NCBI GenBank assembly: GCA_009926135.1
Contig: RFPL01000002.1
Span: 124,001 to 188,000, forward strand
DNA length: 64,000 bases
Source: Sphingomonadaceae bacterium
Lineage (GTDB): Bacteria; Pseudomonadota; Alphaproteobacteria; Sphingomonadales; Sphingomonadaceae
Direction: 5' to 3'
Shown here: positions 27,408 through 37,156 of the stretch, piece by piece
How the letters are laid out: the number at the start of each line of letters is the position of its first letter
How positions within the stretch are numbered: position 1 is the stretch's first letter
Translations under genes and position numbers: made by a program
The notes under the pieces: model-generated
Seen by the model: only the letters and a program-made list of their open reading frames with translations
The model's database searches: none
Told to the model about the DNA's origin: nothing

Positions 27408-27950
27408 TTAAGCCTTGCACAGTGCGAATTTGCCGACGCGGGCCTGGCCGGATTGGGCACCAAGCCCTGCGGCGAGACCGATCACTTCCGCCGTGCTCTC
27501 CGCCGGTAGGGGCGAGAGCAGCATGACGAGGCGATCGACGACTGAACAGCGGTCGGTCGGCAATTGCTGGCCGACCATCGTCGTCACCGCGCCTTCAACA
27601 AATGGCTTGAGGCTCTCGTCCGGCATGGACTTGAGCAGTCCGGCAGACTGCGGATCCATCCCGCCGCCGAGCTTGAAGAACGCCGCCTTGGCTTCTGGCC
27701 AGGCGCGGTCGCGGCCTGCTGAATAGCGCTTGGCCAGGTTTTCGGACTGGCTGCGCAGGAACGCGTCGCTCGGCAGGACCGGCATGCAGCGCTGGGCAGC
27801 ACCCCGAATCACGCCGGGCAGGGCGAAGGTCGAAACCGCCGTGAATTCCTGCGCCGTCAGGCAGGGTGTTTCAGCGGCTGCCGCCAGGGCCGGGGCGGGG
27901 AGCGCCACGGCGAGGATGGCGGCGAAAGTCCGGTTGAGAACAGCGGGCAT
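27408..27950 (-). CDS. Secreted four-cysteine protein of unknown function
   Basis: I do not recognise the family. The 180-residue product has a signal peptide (about residues 1-24, ending near PALAAAA) and four cysteines in the mature part (in ETPC, QRCMP, TDRCS and the C-terminal FALCKA), which suggests two disulfide bonds in the periplasm. The ATG at 27950 has GGAG nine bases upstream. Another ATG at 27965 overlaps the ispDF stop by one base and would add five residues. It lies between ispDF and the cinA-like gene in one minus-strand run. Confidence 0.65.
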   Translation of the reverse strand: MPAVLNRTFAAILAVALPAPALAAAAETPCLTAQEFTAVSTFALPGVIRGAAQRCMPVLPSDAFLRSQSENLAKRYSAGRDRAWPEAKAAFFKLGGGMDPQSAGLLKSMPDESLKPFVEGAVTTMVGQQLPTDRCSVVDRLVMLLSPLPAESTAEVIGLAAGLGAQSGQARVGKFALCKA

Positions 27951-27964
27951 GGCAGGAAACTCCA

Positions 27965-29116
27965 TCAATCGCGCAGCAGAGTCGCGACCGCCTGCGCGGC
28001 GATCCCTTCGGCACGGCCGGTAAAGCCAAGCCGCTCGGTCGTGGTGGCCTTTACGCTGATTGCATCGATCCCGGTAGCAAGGATTTCGGCCAGTCGTGCG
28101 CGCATTGCGGCCCGGTGTGGACCGATCTTCGGCGCTTCGCAGATGATCGTCAGGTCGATATTACCAATGCGATAGCCGGCCTCGGCTGCCAGCCCCGCTG
28201 CGTGGGCCAGGAAACGGTCCGATGCGGCACCTTTCCACTGCGGATCGCTCGGCGGAAAATGGCTGCCGATGTCCCCCTGGCCGATCGCGCCGAGGATCGC
28301 ATCGACAAGCGCATGGATCGCAACATCGGCATCGCTATGACCCGCCAGGCCATGTGAATGGTCGATCTGCACGCCGCAAAGCCATAACTCTTCGCCAGCA
28401 GCCAGCCGGTGGACGTCATAGCCGGTCCCTACGCGCATTGGGGGCAGGTCTGCGGCAAAGTCGCTGGCGAAAGTCAGCTTGTGCAAGCGCTCATCTCCTT
28501 CAACCAAGGCGATTGCCAGGCCGGCGGCGCGGGCCACCTGGGCATCATCACCCGCCTCTGCCGTGTCTTGCCAGGCACGATGTGCGGCAAGGATCTCTGG
28601 ATAGCGAAACGCCTGAGGGGTCTGGACGCGCCGGAGGGTTTCGCGCCGCGCCGGGTTGCCCATCAACCCGCCACTCGCTTCGGCCAGACTATCGACAACT
28701 TGCAGGACCGGAATAGCGCCGGGATGATCCGCCAGCGCCGCAACCAGGCGGTCAATCACCGCGACTGGTAGAATCGGACGCGCGGCATCGTGTATCAGAA
28801 CCAGCTCAGGCGCAGCCGGATTCAAGGCTTCAAGGCCGCGACGGACCGACGCCTGCCGGGTCGCGCCGCCGGCGATCAAATGGATCCCGGCAATTCCAGC
28901 AAGGCACTCAGCAGCGACTGCCTCGGCCCCTTCAGGAATCGCGACAACGATCGGGTTGGCCCCTGCGGCAAAGAGCGCTTCGGCCGAGTGGCGCACCACG
29001 GGCTTCCCCCGCCAGCGCGCGAACTGCTTGGGCAGCGGCTGGCCTGCGCGCAGCCCTTGCCCGGCCGCAACAATCACGGCGGCAAAACGGGGCAGGGTGG
29101 GGCTGGCATAGTTCAT
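27965..29116 (-). CDS. ispDF: Fused IspD-IspF isoprenoid synthesis enzyme
   Basis: Bifunctional enzyme of the methylerythritol phosphate pathway. The N-terminal IspD part (about 1-225) starts [19 protein letters not shown] and transfers CMP to methylerythritol phosphate. The C-terminal IspF part (about 226-383) has the metal ligands in GTGYDVHRL and HSDADV and makes the cyclic diphosphate. The fusion is usual in alphaproteobacteria, as is the 383-residue length. The ATG at 29116 gives [11 protein letters not shown]. Longer reading upstream only continues opposite dusB and is rejected. It is divergent from dusB across 72 bases. Confidence 0.95.
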   Translation of the reverse strand: MNYASPTLPRFAAVIVAAGQGLRAGQPLPKQFARWRGKPVVRHSAEALFAAGANPIVVAIPEGAEAVAAECLAGIAGIHLIAGGATRQASVRRGLEALNPAAPELVLIHDAARPILPVAVIDRLVAALADHPGAIPVLQVVDSLAEASGGLMGNPARRETLRRVQTPQAFRYPEILAAHRAWQDTAEAGDDAQVARAAGLAIALVEGDERLHKLTFASDFAADLPPMRVGTGYDVHRLAAGEELWLCGVQIDHSHGLAGHSDADVAIHALVDAILGAIGQGDIGSHFPPSDPQWKGAASDRFLAHAAGLAAEAGYRIGNIDLTIICEAPKIGPHRAAMRARLAEILATGIDAISVKATTTERLGFTGRAEGIAAQAVATLLRD

Positions 29117-29137
29117 GGCTTCCGCGCCGGTAAAGAC

Positions 29138-29166
29138 TTGCCGTGTTTCCGGCAATTCCCTATGTG
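29138..29166 (+). promoter_or_regulatory. Candidate promoter of dusB-ntrBC
   Basis: TTGCCG (29138-29143), a 17-base spacer and TATGTG (29161-29166) lie in the 72-base ispDF/dusB gap, about 22 bases before the dusB ATG. Spacing is ideal and both boxes are partial matches to the housekeeping consensus. Prediction only. Confidence 0.4.
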
Positions 29167-29188
29167 CTGCCCAAATTTTAGGCAGATC

Positions 29189-30205
29189 ATGATGTCCCTT
29201 CCGCTCCCTCCCGCTTTGGCTCCGATCTCGATCGGCCCCGAACGGATCGACTGCCCGGTCATCCTGGCACCGATGACTGGCGTCACCGACCTGCCGTTCC
29301 GGCGGATGGTGCGGCGCTATGGCTCGGGCCTCAACGTTACCGAGATGATCGCCAGCCCGGCCGCGATCCGCGAAACACGCGTTTCGGTGCAAAAGGCAAT
29401 GTGGGACAAGATCGAGGAGCCGGTCTCGATGCAGCTGGTCGGCTGCGATCCGGTGCAGATGGGCGAAGCGGCCAAGCTGGTTGAGGATCGCGGCGCCGCG
29501 ATCATCGACATCAACATGGGCTGTCCCGTGCGCAAGGTGGTCAATGGGGACGCTGGTTCGGCGCTGATGCGCGACGTGCCCCTGGCCGCGAAGCTGATCG
29601 AAGCAACTGTCAAGGCAGTGTCCGTGCCGGTGACCGTCAAGATGCGGATGGGTTGGTGCCATGACAGCCTGAACGCGCCCGAGCTGGCGAAAATTGCCGA
29701 GGACCTGGGTGCCAAAATGGTCACGGTCCACGGCCGTACCCGCAACCAGATGTACAAGGGCGAGGCAGACTGGGCCTTTGTCCGCGAGGTCAAGAACGCT
29801 GTATCGATCCCCGTGATCGTCAACGGCGATATCTGCGGGATCGAAGATGCGGCGCGGGCGCTGGAGCAATCCGGGGCTGATGGCGTGATGATCGGCCGGG
29901 GTGCCTATGGCAAACCCTGGTTGCTGGGGCAGATCATGCACTGGCTGCGCCATGGCGTGCAGGTGGCCGATCCGTCGATCGACGAGCAACTTGCCGACAT
30001 TCTAGAGCATTACGAGGCAATGCTCAGCCATTATGGCAAGGACACCGGGGTCAAGATGGCCCGCAAGCACCTCGGCTGGTATACCAAGGGACTGCATGGC
30101 TCGGCCGAGTTTCGCAATCGGGTGAATTTTGTCGATGATGCCGACGAGGTGGTTCGCAGCCTGCGCGAATTCTACGCGCCGTTCATTTCCAGGCTGGCCG
30201 CCTGA
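29189..30205 (+). CDS. dusB: tRNA-dihydrouridine synthase (NifR3 type)
   Basis: Flavoenzyme that reduces uridine to dihydrouridine in tRNA. The 338-residue product has the Dus motif [15 protein letters not shown], the catalytic cysteine in [17 protein letters not shown] and NGDICG. It is the first gene of the classical alphaproteobacterial nifR3-ntrB-ntrC arrangement. Two ATG codons in a row (29189 and 29192) are possible starts. The ntrB start follows two bases after its stop. Confidence 0.94.
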   Translation: MMSLPLPPALAPISIGPERIDCPVILAPMTGVTDLPFRRMVRRYGSGLNVTEMIASPAAIRETRVSVQKAMWDKIEEPVSMQLVGCDPVQMGEAAKLVEDRGAAIIDINMGCPVRKVVNGDAGSALMRDVPLAAKLIEATVKAVSVPVTVKMRMGWCHDSLNAPELAKIAEDLGAKMVTVHGRTRNQMYKGEADWAFVREVKNAVSIPVIVNGDICGIEDAARALEQSGADGVMIGRGAYGKPWLLGQIMHWLRHGVQVADPSIDEQLADILEHYEAMLSHYGKDTGVKMARKHLGWYTKGLHGSAEFRNRVNFVDDADEVVRSLREFYAPFISRLAA

Positions 30206-30207
30206 TC

Positions 30208-31299
30208 ATGGCCGATGCGGCCCGCCAGCTGGCCTCGCTGCCGCTGGCGGTGGTTATGCTGTCGCCCGGGCAGCGGATCGCCGCCGCCAATCCGGCTGCC
30301 GAACAATTGCTGGGGCAAAGCGCGCGCCGCCTGGTCGAGCGGCCGCTCGGCGAAGTCCTGCATTTTGAAGAGCCGCGCCTCGCCGAGCGGCTGAGTGAGA
30401 GCGAGGCCCAGGTTTCCGCCCGCGCCACCCCAGTTTCGATCCCGGGGCAAGGCGCGCGCCGGCTTGATGTGACGGCAGCGCCGGTAATCGATCAGCCGGG
30501 CTGGCAAATGGTTACCCTGCAGGACGCGGCTGGAGCCGAAGCCTTGCGCGGCGAGGGCGCAGAAGATTCCGTGCTCCGCGCGCCCGATGTCCTGGCCCAC
30601 GAGATCAAGAACCCGCTCGCCGGAATCAGAGGGGCGGCGCAGTTGCTGGGCCGCAAGCTGGAGGGATCGGATCTGGCGTTGACCGGCTTGATTGCCGATG
30701 AGGTCGACCGGATTGCCAAGCTGATCGACCAGATGCAGACCCTGTCGCGCCGCACTCCGCCGGAACTGGAGGCGTGCAACCTGCACGAAGCCGTGCGGCG
30801 GGCGCGGGCCGTGATTGAAGCTGGTGGCAAGGCCCCGTCAGTGATCGAGGAATTTGACCCTTCGCTCCCACCTGTTCTCGCCAATGGGGATGCCTTGGTG
30901 CAAGTGCTCATCAACTTGATCGCCAATGCGGCCGAAGCCTGCGCCGGGACGCCAGAACCAAGGATCATCGTTAGAACGCGCTTCGCCAGCGGGTTGCAGT
31001 TGCATCGCACGATTGAAGGCGTCCCGGTGCGCTTGCCGATCGAATTGCGCGTCAGCGATAATGGTCCGGGCGTCGATCCGGCCATGGCCGACCACCTGTT
31101 CGAGCCGTTCGTGACAAGCAAGAAGAGCGGGCAGGGCCTGGGGCTGGCGTTGGTCCGACGCATGGTTCGCGACATGAATGGGCGGATCAGCCATGATCGC
31201 GAGCAGGCGACTGGCCTGACCCATTTCCGCATCCACCTGCAGGTCGCACCACCGCCAGCGGCCCGGGCAACCAGCAAGAACAAGGAGCAGGTTGCATGA
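30208..31299 (+). CDS. ntrB: Nitrogen-sensing histidine kinase NtrB
   Basis: Cytoplasmic kinase/phosphatase that phosphorylates NtrC under nitrogen limitation. The 363-residue protein has an N-terminal PAS domain, the phospho-acceptor motif [18 protein letters not shown] and an HATPase with the N box NLIANAAEAC and GQGLGLALVRRM. No membrane segments are seen, as expected for NtrB. Control by PII protein is known for the family. It overlaps ntrC by four bases. Confidence 0.94.
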   Translation: MADAARQLASLPLAVVMLSPGQRIAAANPAAEQLLGQSARRLVERPLGEVLHFEEPRLAERLSESEAQVSARATPVSIPGQGARRLDVTAAPVIDQPGWQMVTLQDAAGAEALRGEGAEDSVLRAPDVLAHEIKNPLAGIRGAAQLLGRKLEGSDLALTGLIADEVDRIAKLIDQMQTLSRRTPPELEACNLHEAVRRARAVIEAGGKAPSVIEEFDPSLPPVLANGDALVQVLINLIANAAEACAGTPEPRIIVRTRFASGLQLHRTIEGVPVRLPIELRVSDNGPGVDPAMADHLFEPFVTSKKSGQGLGLALVRRMVRDMNGRISHDREQATGLTHFRIHLQVAPPPAARATSKNKEQVA

Positions 31300-32699
31300 G
31301 CGTGCTGCTGGTCGAGGACGACATGTCCATCGCCATCGTGATCACCGCCGCGCTCGAAGCAGAAGGTTTCGAGGTGGTGCGTTGTGATTCGATCGCCGAG
31401 CGGGATCGCCTGCTTGGTCAGCAGCGCTTTTCCGCTCTGGTCACCGACGTGATGCTGACTGATGGCGATGGTATTGCCACGATCGATCGCGTCCGTGCTG
31501 TCGATCCGGACCTGCCGATCATCATCCTGTCGGCCCAGAACACGCTGGATACCGCGGTTCGTGCCACGGACACCGGGGCGTTTGAATACTTCCCCAAGCC
31601 GTTCGACATCGATGATCTGGCGCGGACCGTCCGTCAGGCCGTGGGCAGCAATGCCGCCAAGTCGGGTGCGGAAGAAGAGGGCCCCCCGGCCGGGCTTCCG
31701 CTGGTAGGTCGCAGCGCGCCGATGCAGGCGGTCTATCGCATGATAACGCGAGTGCTGCGCAACGACCTGACCGTGCTGGTGCTTGGCGAGAGTGGGACGG
31801 GCAAGGAACTTGTTGCGGAGGCGATCCACCAGCTTGGCCAGCGGCGCGATGGGCCGTTCGTTGCAGTAAATACCGCTGCCATTCCCGGCGAGCTGATCGA
31901 AAGCGAACTGTTCGGGCATGAAAAGGGCGCTTTCACCGGCGCGGTGGCCCGTCATGTCGGCAAGTTCGAGCAAGCCAATGGCGGCACGCTGTTCCTTGAC
32001 GAAATCGGGGACATGCCGATGCAGGCCCAGACCCGCCTGCTCCGCGCGCTGCAATCGGGTTCGATCCGGCGCGTGGGCGGGCGCGACGAGATCAAGGTTG
32101 ATGTCAGGATCATAGCGGCAACCAACCGCGATCTTCAGCCAATGATCGCGGCGGGGACCTTCCGCGAAGATCTCTTTTACCGGCTCAATGTCGTCCCGAT
32201 TACCTTGCCGCCGCTGCGCGAGCGGGCCGACGACATTCCGGCGCTGGCAAGGCATTTTCTGGCGCTGGCCGCGCAGGAGGGCTTGCCGCGCCGGCAATTG
32301 TCCGAAAATGCCGCTGCGCTGCTCTCGCGCCAGCCGTGGCGCGGCAACGTGCGCGAACTGCGCAACTTCATTTACCGGTTGGCCCTGCTGTCGCGTGAGG
32401 ATGTGGTCGATGCCGCATCGCTGGCGCCCTTGCTGGCAGACGTACCCCGCAGTGAGGGCGGTGCTGAGGGGGAAGGGCTCGATGCTGCTGTACATTCCTG
32501 GCTTGCCAGCAACAGTCCGGCGGTCGGCACCGTATATGATGCCGCACTGGCAGCCTTCGAGCGGCCGTTGTTTGAAGCCGTGCTCCGCGAGACGCATGGT
32601 AACCAGCTGCGCGCCGCGCAGGTGCTGGGGATCAACCGCAACACGCTGCGCAAGCGCCTCAGCGAATTGGGCATCGCCCCAGGTGAGCTAGTTCGTTAA
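31296..32699 (+). CDS. ntrC: Nitrogen response regulator NtrC
   Basis: Sigma-54-dependent activator. The 467 residues comprise a receiver (phospho-aspartate in [11 protein letters not shown]), an AAA+ domain with Walker A GESGTGKE and the sigma-54 contact motif GAFTGA intact, and a C-terminal Fis-type helix-turn-helix ([16 protein letters not shown]). The intact GAFTGA contrasts with NtrX encoded downstream. Its start overlaps ntrB by four bases. Targets are expected among nitrogen assimilation genes outside this window. Confidence 0.95.
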   Translation: MSVLLVEDDMSIAIVITAALEAEGFEVVRCDSIAERDRLLGQQRFSALVTDVMLTDGDGIATIDRVRAVDPDLPIIILSAQNTLDTAVRATDTGAFEYFPKPFDIDDLARTVRQAVGSNAAKSGAEEEGPPAGLPLVGRSAPMQAVYRMITRVLRNDLTVLVLGESGTGKELVAEAIHQLGQRRDGPFVAVNTAAIPGELIESELFGHEKGAFTGAVARHVGKFEQANGGTLFLDEIGDMPMQAQTRLLRALQSGSIRRVGGRDEIKVDVRIIAATNRDLQPMIAAGTFREDLFYRLNVVPITLPPLRERADDIPALARHFLALAAQEGLPRRQLSENAAALLSRQPWRGNVRELRNFIYRLALLSREDVVDAASLAPLLADVPRSEGGAEGEGLDAAVHSWLASNSPAVGTVYDAALAAFERPLFEAVLRETHGNQLRAAQVLGINRNTLRKRLSELGIAPGELVR

Positions 32700-32706
32700 G
32701 TCACCC

Positions 32707-32735
32707 TTGCTTTTTGGCAACAGTGGTGTTGTAAC
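32707..32735 (+). promoter_or_regulatory. Candidate internal promoter upstream of ntrY
   Basis: TTGCTT (32707-32712) and TGTAAC (32730-32735) are 17 bases apart in the 45-base gap between ntrC and ntrY. Transcription would start almost at the ntrY ATG, and no ribosome site is seen there, so a nearly leaderless mRNA is possible. Weak prediction. Confidence 0.33.
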
Positions 32736-32744
32736 GAAGCAACG

Positions 32745-34970
32745 ATGACGCTGAGCGGCCCCTCCTCACGCAATAGCGGCTGGCCCCGGTGGTGGCGCCG
32801 GTTCCAGGTGGCGGCTCGGCGCGCCAACTTCTTCGCGGTCATGGAAATTGCCGCGGTCCTGAGCTTCATGATCATGACCGCGATCACTTGGTATGTGATC
32901 AGCGCCCAGACCCGGTCCGATCAATTGCTGCCGACCGACCTCACCGCTACGCTGCTGGTCGGCACACTCATTCCGGCGCTTGGGATTCTCGTTCTGCTGG
33001 GGCGCCGCCTGGCTCTCCAGCGCGCGCGCGAAGTGGCGGGCGGTTCCGGCCAGCTCCACGTCCGCCTGGTCTTCCTGTTCTCGCTTATCTCGGCTGTCCC
33101 AACGCTGCTGGTGGCGATTTTCGCCTCGTTTTTGTTCCAGTCCGCGGTAGAGTTCTGGTTCTCGGACAAGTCACGCGGCTTGCTGGAAAATTCAAACAAG
33201 CTGGCGCTCGGCTTCTACGAGCAGACCGAGAACGACATGAAGTACTCGTCGCTGGCGATGGCTGCGGACCTGCGCGACTTCCTCAGCCGGCAGAGCCCGG
33301 TGAGCCCGGAATTCATCGGCTACTACCAGTTCCAGATCACCAACCGGAACATCAACGAATCCACCATCCTGCAGAAGCTGCCGGATGGATCACTGAGCCG
33401 GGCCGCCTTTGCCCGCGGTGAGAACCCGTTGGGGGAACAGGTTTCCCTTGAAGTCGTCCGGCAGCTTGATAGCGGCGCGGATATCGTCGTCGATACCAAG
33501 CCGGACAAGATTGAGGCGCTGACGCCAATCGATCGGCGGACCGGCATCTACCTTTACACCGCACGCAAGTCGGATTTGCTCAGCCTGTCGCAGGGTCAGC
33601 GTGCGCAGAGCATCGTTCGGGACTACGCGGAACTGACCGAGCGGACGAGGGTGCTGCAATTGCAGTCCATCATTGCGTTGTTCGTCGCCTCGCTGGCGTT
33701 GGTGGGGCTTTCGGTCTGGTTTGCGCTGCGCTTCGCCGACCGGCAGGTAAAGCCGCTGTACGATCTGGTGGCCGCAGCGCGCGAAGTCGGCGCGGGGAAT
33801 TTCTCGCTGCGGGTCGAAGGGCGTACGGGCGCTGACGAGATCGGCCTGCTCAACCGGGCGTTCAACCGGATGACGCAGCAGCTGGAACGGCAGACACAGG
33901 CACTGGTCGGGGCGAACCAGCAATTGGATGAACGGCGCGCCTTTATCGAGGCGGTGCTGGATTCGGTGACTGCGGGGGTCGTCTCGACGACTGCCAGCGG
34001 CGAGGTTCGCCTGATCAATGGCGCGGCGCAGAAGCTGCTGCTCGGACCAGGCGCGGAATCTCCGGTCGGCCAGCCACTGGCCGAACTGGTGCCGCCGATT
34101 GCCGAACTGGTCGGCAGCGGGAAGCACAGTGGCATTGTGCAATTCTCGAAGGGTTCGGAACTGCTGACCCTGGCGGTCAAGGCCAGTGCCAGCCCCACCG
34201 GCTTTGTGGTGACGTTTGAGGATATCACGCGTCAACTGCTCGACCAGCGCCAGGCGGCGTGGTCCGACGTGGCAAGGCGCATCGCGCATGAAATCAAGAA
34301 CCCGCTGACCCCGATCCAGCTGGCGACCGAGCGGCTCAAGCGCCGCTACCGCAAGCTGATAACCGCCGATGTCGACCTTTTCGATGAGCTGACCAGCACC
34401 ATCATCCGCCAGGTCGGTGACCTCCGGAAAATGGTCGACGAATTCTCGTCATTCGCCCGGCTTCCCAAACCGGTATTCCGGGGCGAGGATCCCGTCGATC
34501 TGGCCCGGCAGGCGCTGTTCCTGCAGGAAGTGGCGCGGCCAGAGATCAATTTCACGTTTTCGGCCGATCGCAATATCGGGATCATCGCCTGTGATAGGCA
34601 CCAGTTCGGCCAGGCCATGACCAACGTGCTCAAGAACGCCACAGAAGCGGTCGAGGCGCGACAGAAGTCGGCTGATGCCGATTACCGCGGACGGATCAGC
34701 CTGTCGCTGGCCCTTGATGGCGACGATCTGGTTGCCACCGTTACCGACAACGGCATCGGCCTGCCGCAGGATCGGGAACGGATCATCGAACCCTATGTTA
34801 CGACCCGCGAGAAGGGGACCGGCCTGGGCTTGGCGATCGTCAAGAAGATCGTCGAGGAGCACGGCGGTGACATGACCTTCGGCCCGGCGGAGGGGCAGGG
34901 GACTATCGTAACCATGAGATTCGCACGCGATCCGCTGGGCGGCGGCCGTGCCAGTGAAGCAGCAGAATAA
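32745..34970 (+). CDS. ntrY: Membrane histidine kinase NtrY
   Basis: Sensor partner of NtrX. The 741-residue protein has several N-terminal membrane segments (within about residues 35-125), a large extracytoplasmic region, another membrane segment near 310, a HAMP domain, a PAS domain, the phospho-acceptor motif [18 protein letters not shown] and a C-terminal HATPase ([16 protein letters not shown]). The layout is typical for NtrY. In related bacteria NtrYX affects nitrogen, redox and cell-envelope functions. The start lacks a clear ribosome site, and an ATG at 32841 ([10 protein letters not shown]) is an alternative. Confidence 0.93.
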   Translation: MTLSGPSSRNSGWPRWWRRFQVAARRANFFAVMEIAAVLSFMIMTAITWYVISAQTRSDQLLPTDLTATLLVGTLIPALGILVLLGRRLALQRAREVAGGSGQLHVRLVFLFSLISAVPTLLVAIFASFLFQSAVEFWFSDKSRGLLENSNKLALGFYEQTENDMKYSSLAMAADLRDFLSRQSPVSPEFIGYYQFQITNRNINESTILQKLPDGSLSRAAFARGENPLGEQVSLEVVRQLDSGADIVVDTKPDKIEALTPIDRRTGIYLYTARKSDLLSLSQGQRAQSIVRDYAELTERTRVLQLQSIIALFVASLALVGLSVWFALRFADRQVKPLYDLVAAAREVGAGNFSLRVEGRTGADEIGLLNRAFNRMTQQLERQTQALVGANQQLDERRAFIEAVLDSVTAGVVSTTASGEVRLINGAAQKLLLGPGAESPVGQPLAELVPPIAELVGSGKHSGIVQFSKGSELLTLAVKASASPTGFVVTFEDITRQLLDQRQAAWSDVARRIAHEIKNPLTPIQLATERLKRRYRKLITADVDLFDELTSTIIRQVGDLRKMVDEFSSFARLPKPVFRGEDPVDLARQALFLQEVARPEINFTFSADRNIGIIACDRHQFGQAMTNVLKNATEAVEARQKSADADYRGRISLSLALDGDDLVATVTDNGIGLPQDRERIIEPYVTTREKGTGLGLAIVKKIVEEHGGDMTFGPAEGQGTIVTMRFARDPLGGGRASEAAE

Positions 34971-34990
34971 GGGCGGGATTAGGACAGGTA

Positions 34991-36388
34991 ATGGCACTCG
35001 ATATTCTGATCGTCGACGACGAACGCGACATCCGCGACCTGGTGGCGGGCGTGCTGAGTGACGAAGGCTATGAATGCCGCACCGCCGGAGACAGCAACAC
35101 CGCGCTGGAGATGATCGACCAGCGTCGGCCAAGCCTGGTCTTGCTCGATGTCTGGCTTCACGGCAGCCCGATGGACGGATTGGAAGTGCTCGACGCGATC
35201 AAAGGCCGCGAGCCTGAGCTGCCGGTCATTATCTTCTCCGGCCACGGTAACATCGACACAGCTGTCTCGGCCATCGGCCGCGGAGCCATGGACTTCATCG
35301 AAAAGCCGTTCGAGGCCGAACGCCTGTTGCTGCTGGTCGCTCGCGCTACCGAAACCGAGCGTCTTCGCCGTGAAAATGCCCGGTTACGCGAAGGGTTTGT
35401 GACCTCAGACGAGTTCACCGGCAACTCGAGCGCGATCAACCAGGTGCGCGCCACATTGAAGCGCGTTGCCAACACCGGCAGCCGGCTGTTGATCTCGGGG
35501 CCTGCGGGGGCGGGCAAGGAAGTGGCCGCGCGGCTGCTCCATTCGTGGAGCCCGCGCGCGGATCATGCCTTTGTCACGGTCAATTCGGCCCGGATCACGC
35601 CGGAACGCTTTGAGCAGGAGCTGTTTGGCGAAGAATCGGACGGCAAGCTGGTGCGCGCCGGGTTGCTGGAACTGGCCGATGGCGGAACGCTCTATCTGGA
35701 CGAAGTGGCGGATATGCCACTTTCGACCCAGGCAAGGATCCTGCGCGTCCTCACTGAACAGAGCTTTGTGCGGGTTGGCGGTAACCGCCAGATCCGGGTC
35801 GACGTTCGGGTCGTGTCTTCGACGGCGCGAGAGCTGGAGACCGAAATCTCTGAGCGCCGTTTCCGGGAAGACCTGTTTTACCGGCTCAACGTTGTGCCAG
35901 TCACGATCCCATCGCTCGCCGAGCGGCGCGACGATATTCCGGCGCTGGTCGATCACTTCTTCGCCCGCTTCGCCGCAGACCAGGGCGTGCCTCCGCCCGA
36001 AGTGACGACCGAGGCCATGGCCGCGCTGCAAAGCTATGAATGGCCGGGTAACGTCCGCCAGCTGCGCAACCTGGTCGAGCGCACGATCATCCTCACCCCG
36101 CGCGAGCGGCTTGAGCGGATCGAAGCCGATATGCTCCCCAATGAGCTGCTGGGCGGGCGCATCAATGGCGATACGGGCATGTCGGCGCTGATGGGCGTTC
36201 CGCTGCGCGAAGCCCGCGAAAATTTCGAGCGAGAGTACCTGCGCGTGCAGATTCGCCGTTTTTCCGGGAACATCTCCCGCACGGCGGCCTTCATCGGGAT
36301 GGAGCGCTCGGCCTTGCACCGCAAGCTCAAGCTGCTGGGCATGGTGGACCGGCGCGAAGACGACTGTGAGGATGACATTGCCGAATAA
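34991..36388 (+). CDS. ntrX: Response regulator NtrX
   Basis: The 465-residue NtrC-family regulator has a receiver domain (phospho-aspartate in LLDVWLHGS), an AAA+ domain with Walker A GPAGAGKE and a Fis-type C-terminal helix-turn-helix. The GAFTGA loop needed to contact sigma-54 is absent: the segment reads GEESDGKLVRAG. NtrX proteins of alphaproteobacteria are known for this, so it probably acts without sigma-54. AGGACAGG precedes the ATG. It lies 20 bases after ntrY and 130 bases before hfq. Confidence 0.93.
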   Translation: MALDILIVDDERDIRDLVAGVLSDEGYECRTAGDSNTALEMIDQRRPSLVLLDVWLHGSPMDGLEVLDAIKGREPELPVIIFSGHGNIDTAVSAIGRGAMDFIEKPFEAERLLLLVARATETERLRRENARLREGFVTSDEFTGNSSAINQVRATLKRVANTGSRLLISGPAGAGKEVAARLLHSWSPRADHAFVTVNSARITPERFEQELFGEESDGKLVRAGLLELADGGTLYLDEVADMPLSTQARILRVLTEQSFVRVGGNRQIRVDVRVVSSTARELETEISERRFREDLFYRLNVVPVTIPSLAERRDDIPALVDHFFARFAADQGVPPPEVTTEAMAALQSYEWPGNVRQLRNLVERTIILTPRERLERIEADMLPNELLGGRINGDTGMSALMGVPLREARENFEREYLRVQIRRFSGNISRTAAFIGMERSALHRKLKLLGMVDRREDDCEDDIAE

Positions 36389-36451
36389 CGCCGCGGCAAT
36401 TGTGCATTGCGGCAAAGGACAAGGCGAGATAGTCTCCAGCCACTGAATACC

Positions 36452-36469
36452 GGTTGCCTTCGGGCAACC
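36452..36469 (+). other. UUCG hairpin in the hfq leader
   Basis: GGTTGCC-TTCG-GGCAACC is a perfect seven-base-pair stem closed by a UUCG tetraloop, 49 bases before the hfq start. No T-run follows, so it is unlikely to be a terminator. It could be a stabilising leader structure or part of Hfq autoregulation. The following AAGGAG (36507-36512) is a strong ribosome site. Confidence 0.5.
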
Positions 36470-36518
36470 AGAATGCGGACTGCCAGCAAGGCGGCCGCCA
36501 AGAACGAAGGAGACCATA

Positions 36519-37109
36519 ATGAACTCTCGCACCCTGACCGCGCGTCCGCGTCCGGCCAAGGCAGAACCTGAAGCGTCGGTTACTGAAACTCCGCTTGTGG
36601 CTGCCGCTCCGTTAATTGCCGGAAAAGGCCAAAATCTTCAGGACCAGTTCCTGAACCTGCTCCGCAAGCACAAGGTCCCTGTCACCATGTTCCTGGTGAA
36701 GGGCGTGAAGCTGCAGGGTATTGTCACCTGGTTCGACAATTTCTCGATTCTGCTGCGCCGTGACGGGCAGTCGCAGCTGGTCTACAAGCACGCAATTTCG
36801 ACAATCATGCCCAGCCAGCCGATTGATGCCGCCCAGTTCGGTGCACCGGCCGAAGGTGGCAAGAAGACCCGCTTGCTGCAGGATGTGTTCCTTTCCAGCC
36901 TGCGCAAGGAAGCGGTCCAGGTCACCATGTTCCTGGTCAACGGGGTAATGCTGCAGGGCCGGGTCGCAGCCTATGACCTGTTCTGCATGTTGCTGGAACG
37001 CGAGGGCTATGTGCAACTCGCCTACAAGCACGCGGTTTCCACGATCCAGCCCGTCACCCCGGTTGATCTGACCGGTGAGTGGGACGGGGACGAGGATGAC
37101 AACACCTGA
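36519..37109 (+). CDS. hfq: RNA chaperone Hfq with two tandem Sm domains
   Basis: The 196-residue protein is about twice the usual Hfq length and contains two complete Hfq domains, about residues 38-100 and 117-180. Each has the Sm1 and Sm2 motifs and the signature YKHAxSTI (89-96 and 169-176). Residues matching E. coli Q8, F42, K56 and H57 are kept in both (Q41, F75, K90, H91 and Q121, F155, K170, H171). The rim arginine patch is basic in domain 1 (RKHK, 49-52) but less so in domain 2 (RKEA, 129-132). The tail is acidic. Three chains could build a pseudo-hexameric ring. Position before hflX is canonical. Confidence 0.95.
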   Translation: MNSRTLTARPRPAKAEPEASVTETPLVAAAPLIAGKGQNLQDQFLNLLRKHKVPVTMFLVKGVKLQGIVTWFDNFSILLRRDGQSQLVYKHAISTIMPSQPIDAAQFGAPAEGGKKTRLLQDVFLSSLRKEAVQVTMFLVNGVMLQGRVAAYDLFCMLLEREGYVQLAYKHAVSTIQPVTPVDLTGEWDGDEDDNT

Positions 37110-37156
37110 GCTTTCTTGACGATAACCGCGAAGACGTAGCCCGCGGAGCACGGGCC

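Noticed and set aside
29117..29989. N-terminal extension of ispDF opposite dusB
   Set aside because: The extension is antisense to dusB and has no isoprenoid enzyme sequence. The IspD domain starts at the ATG at 29116.
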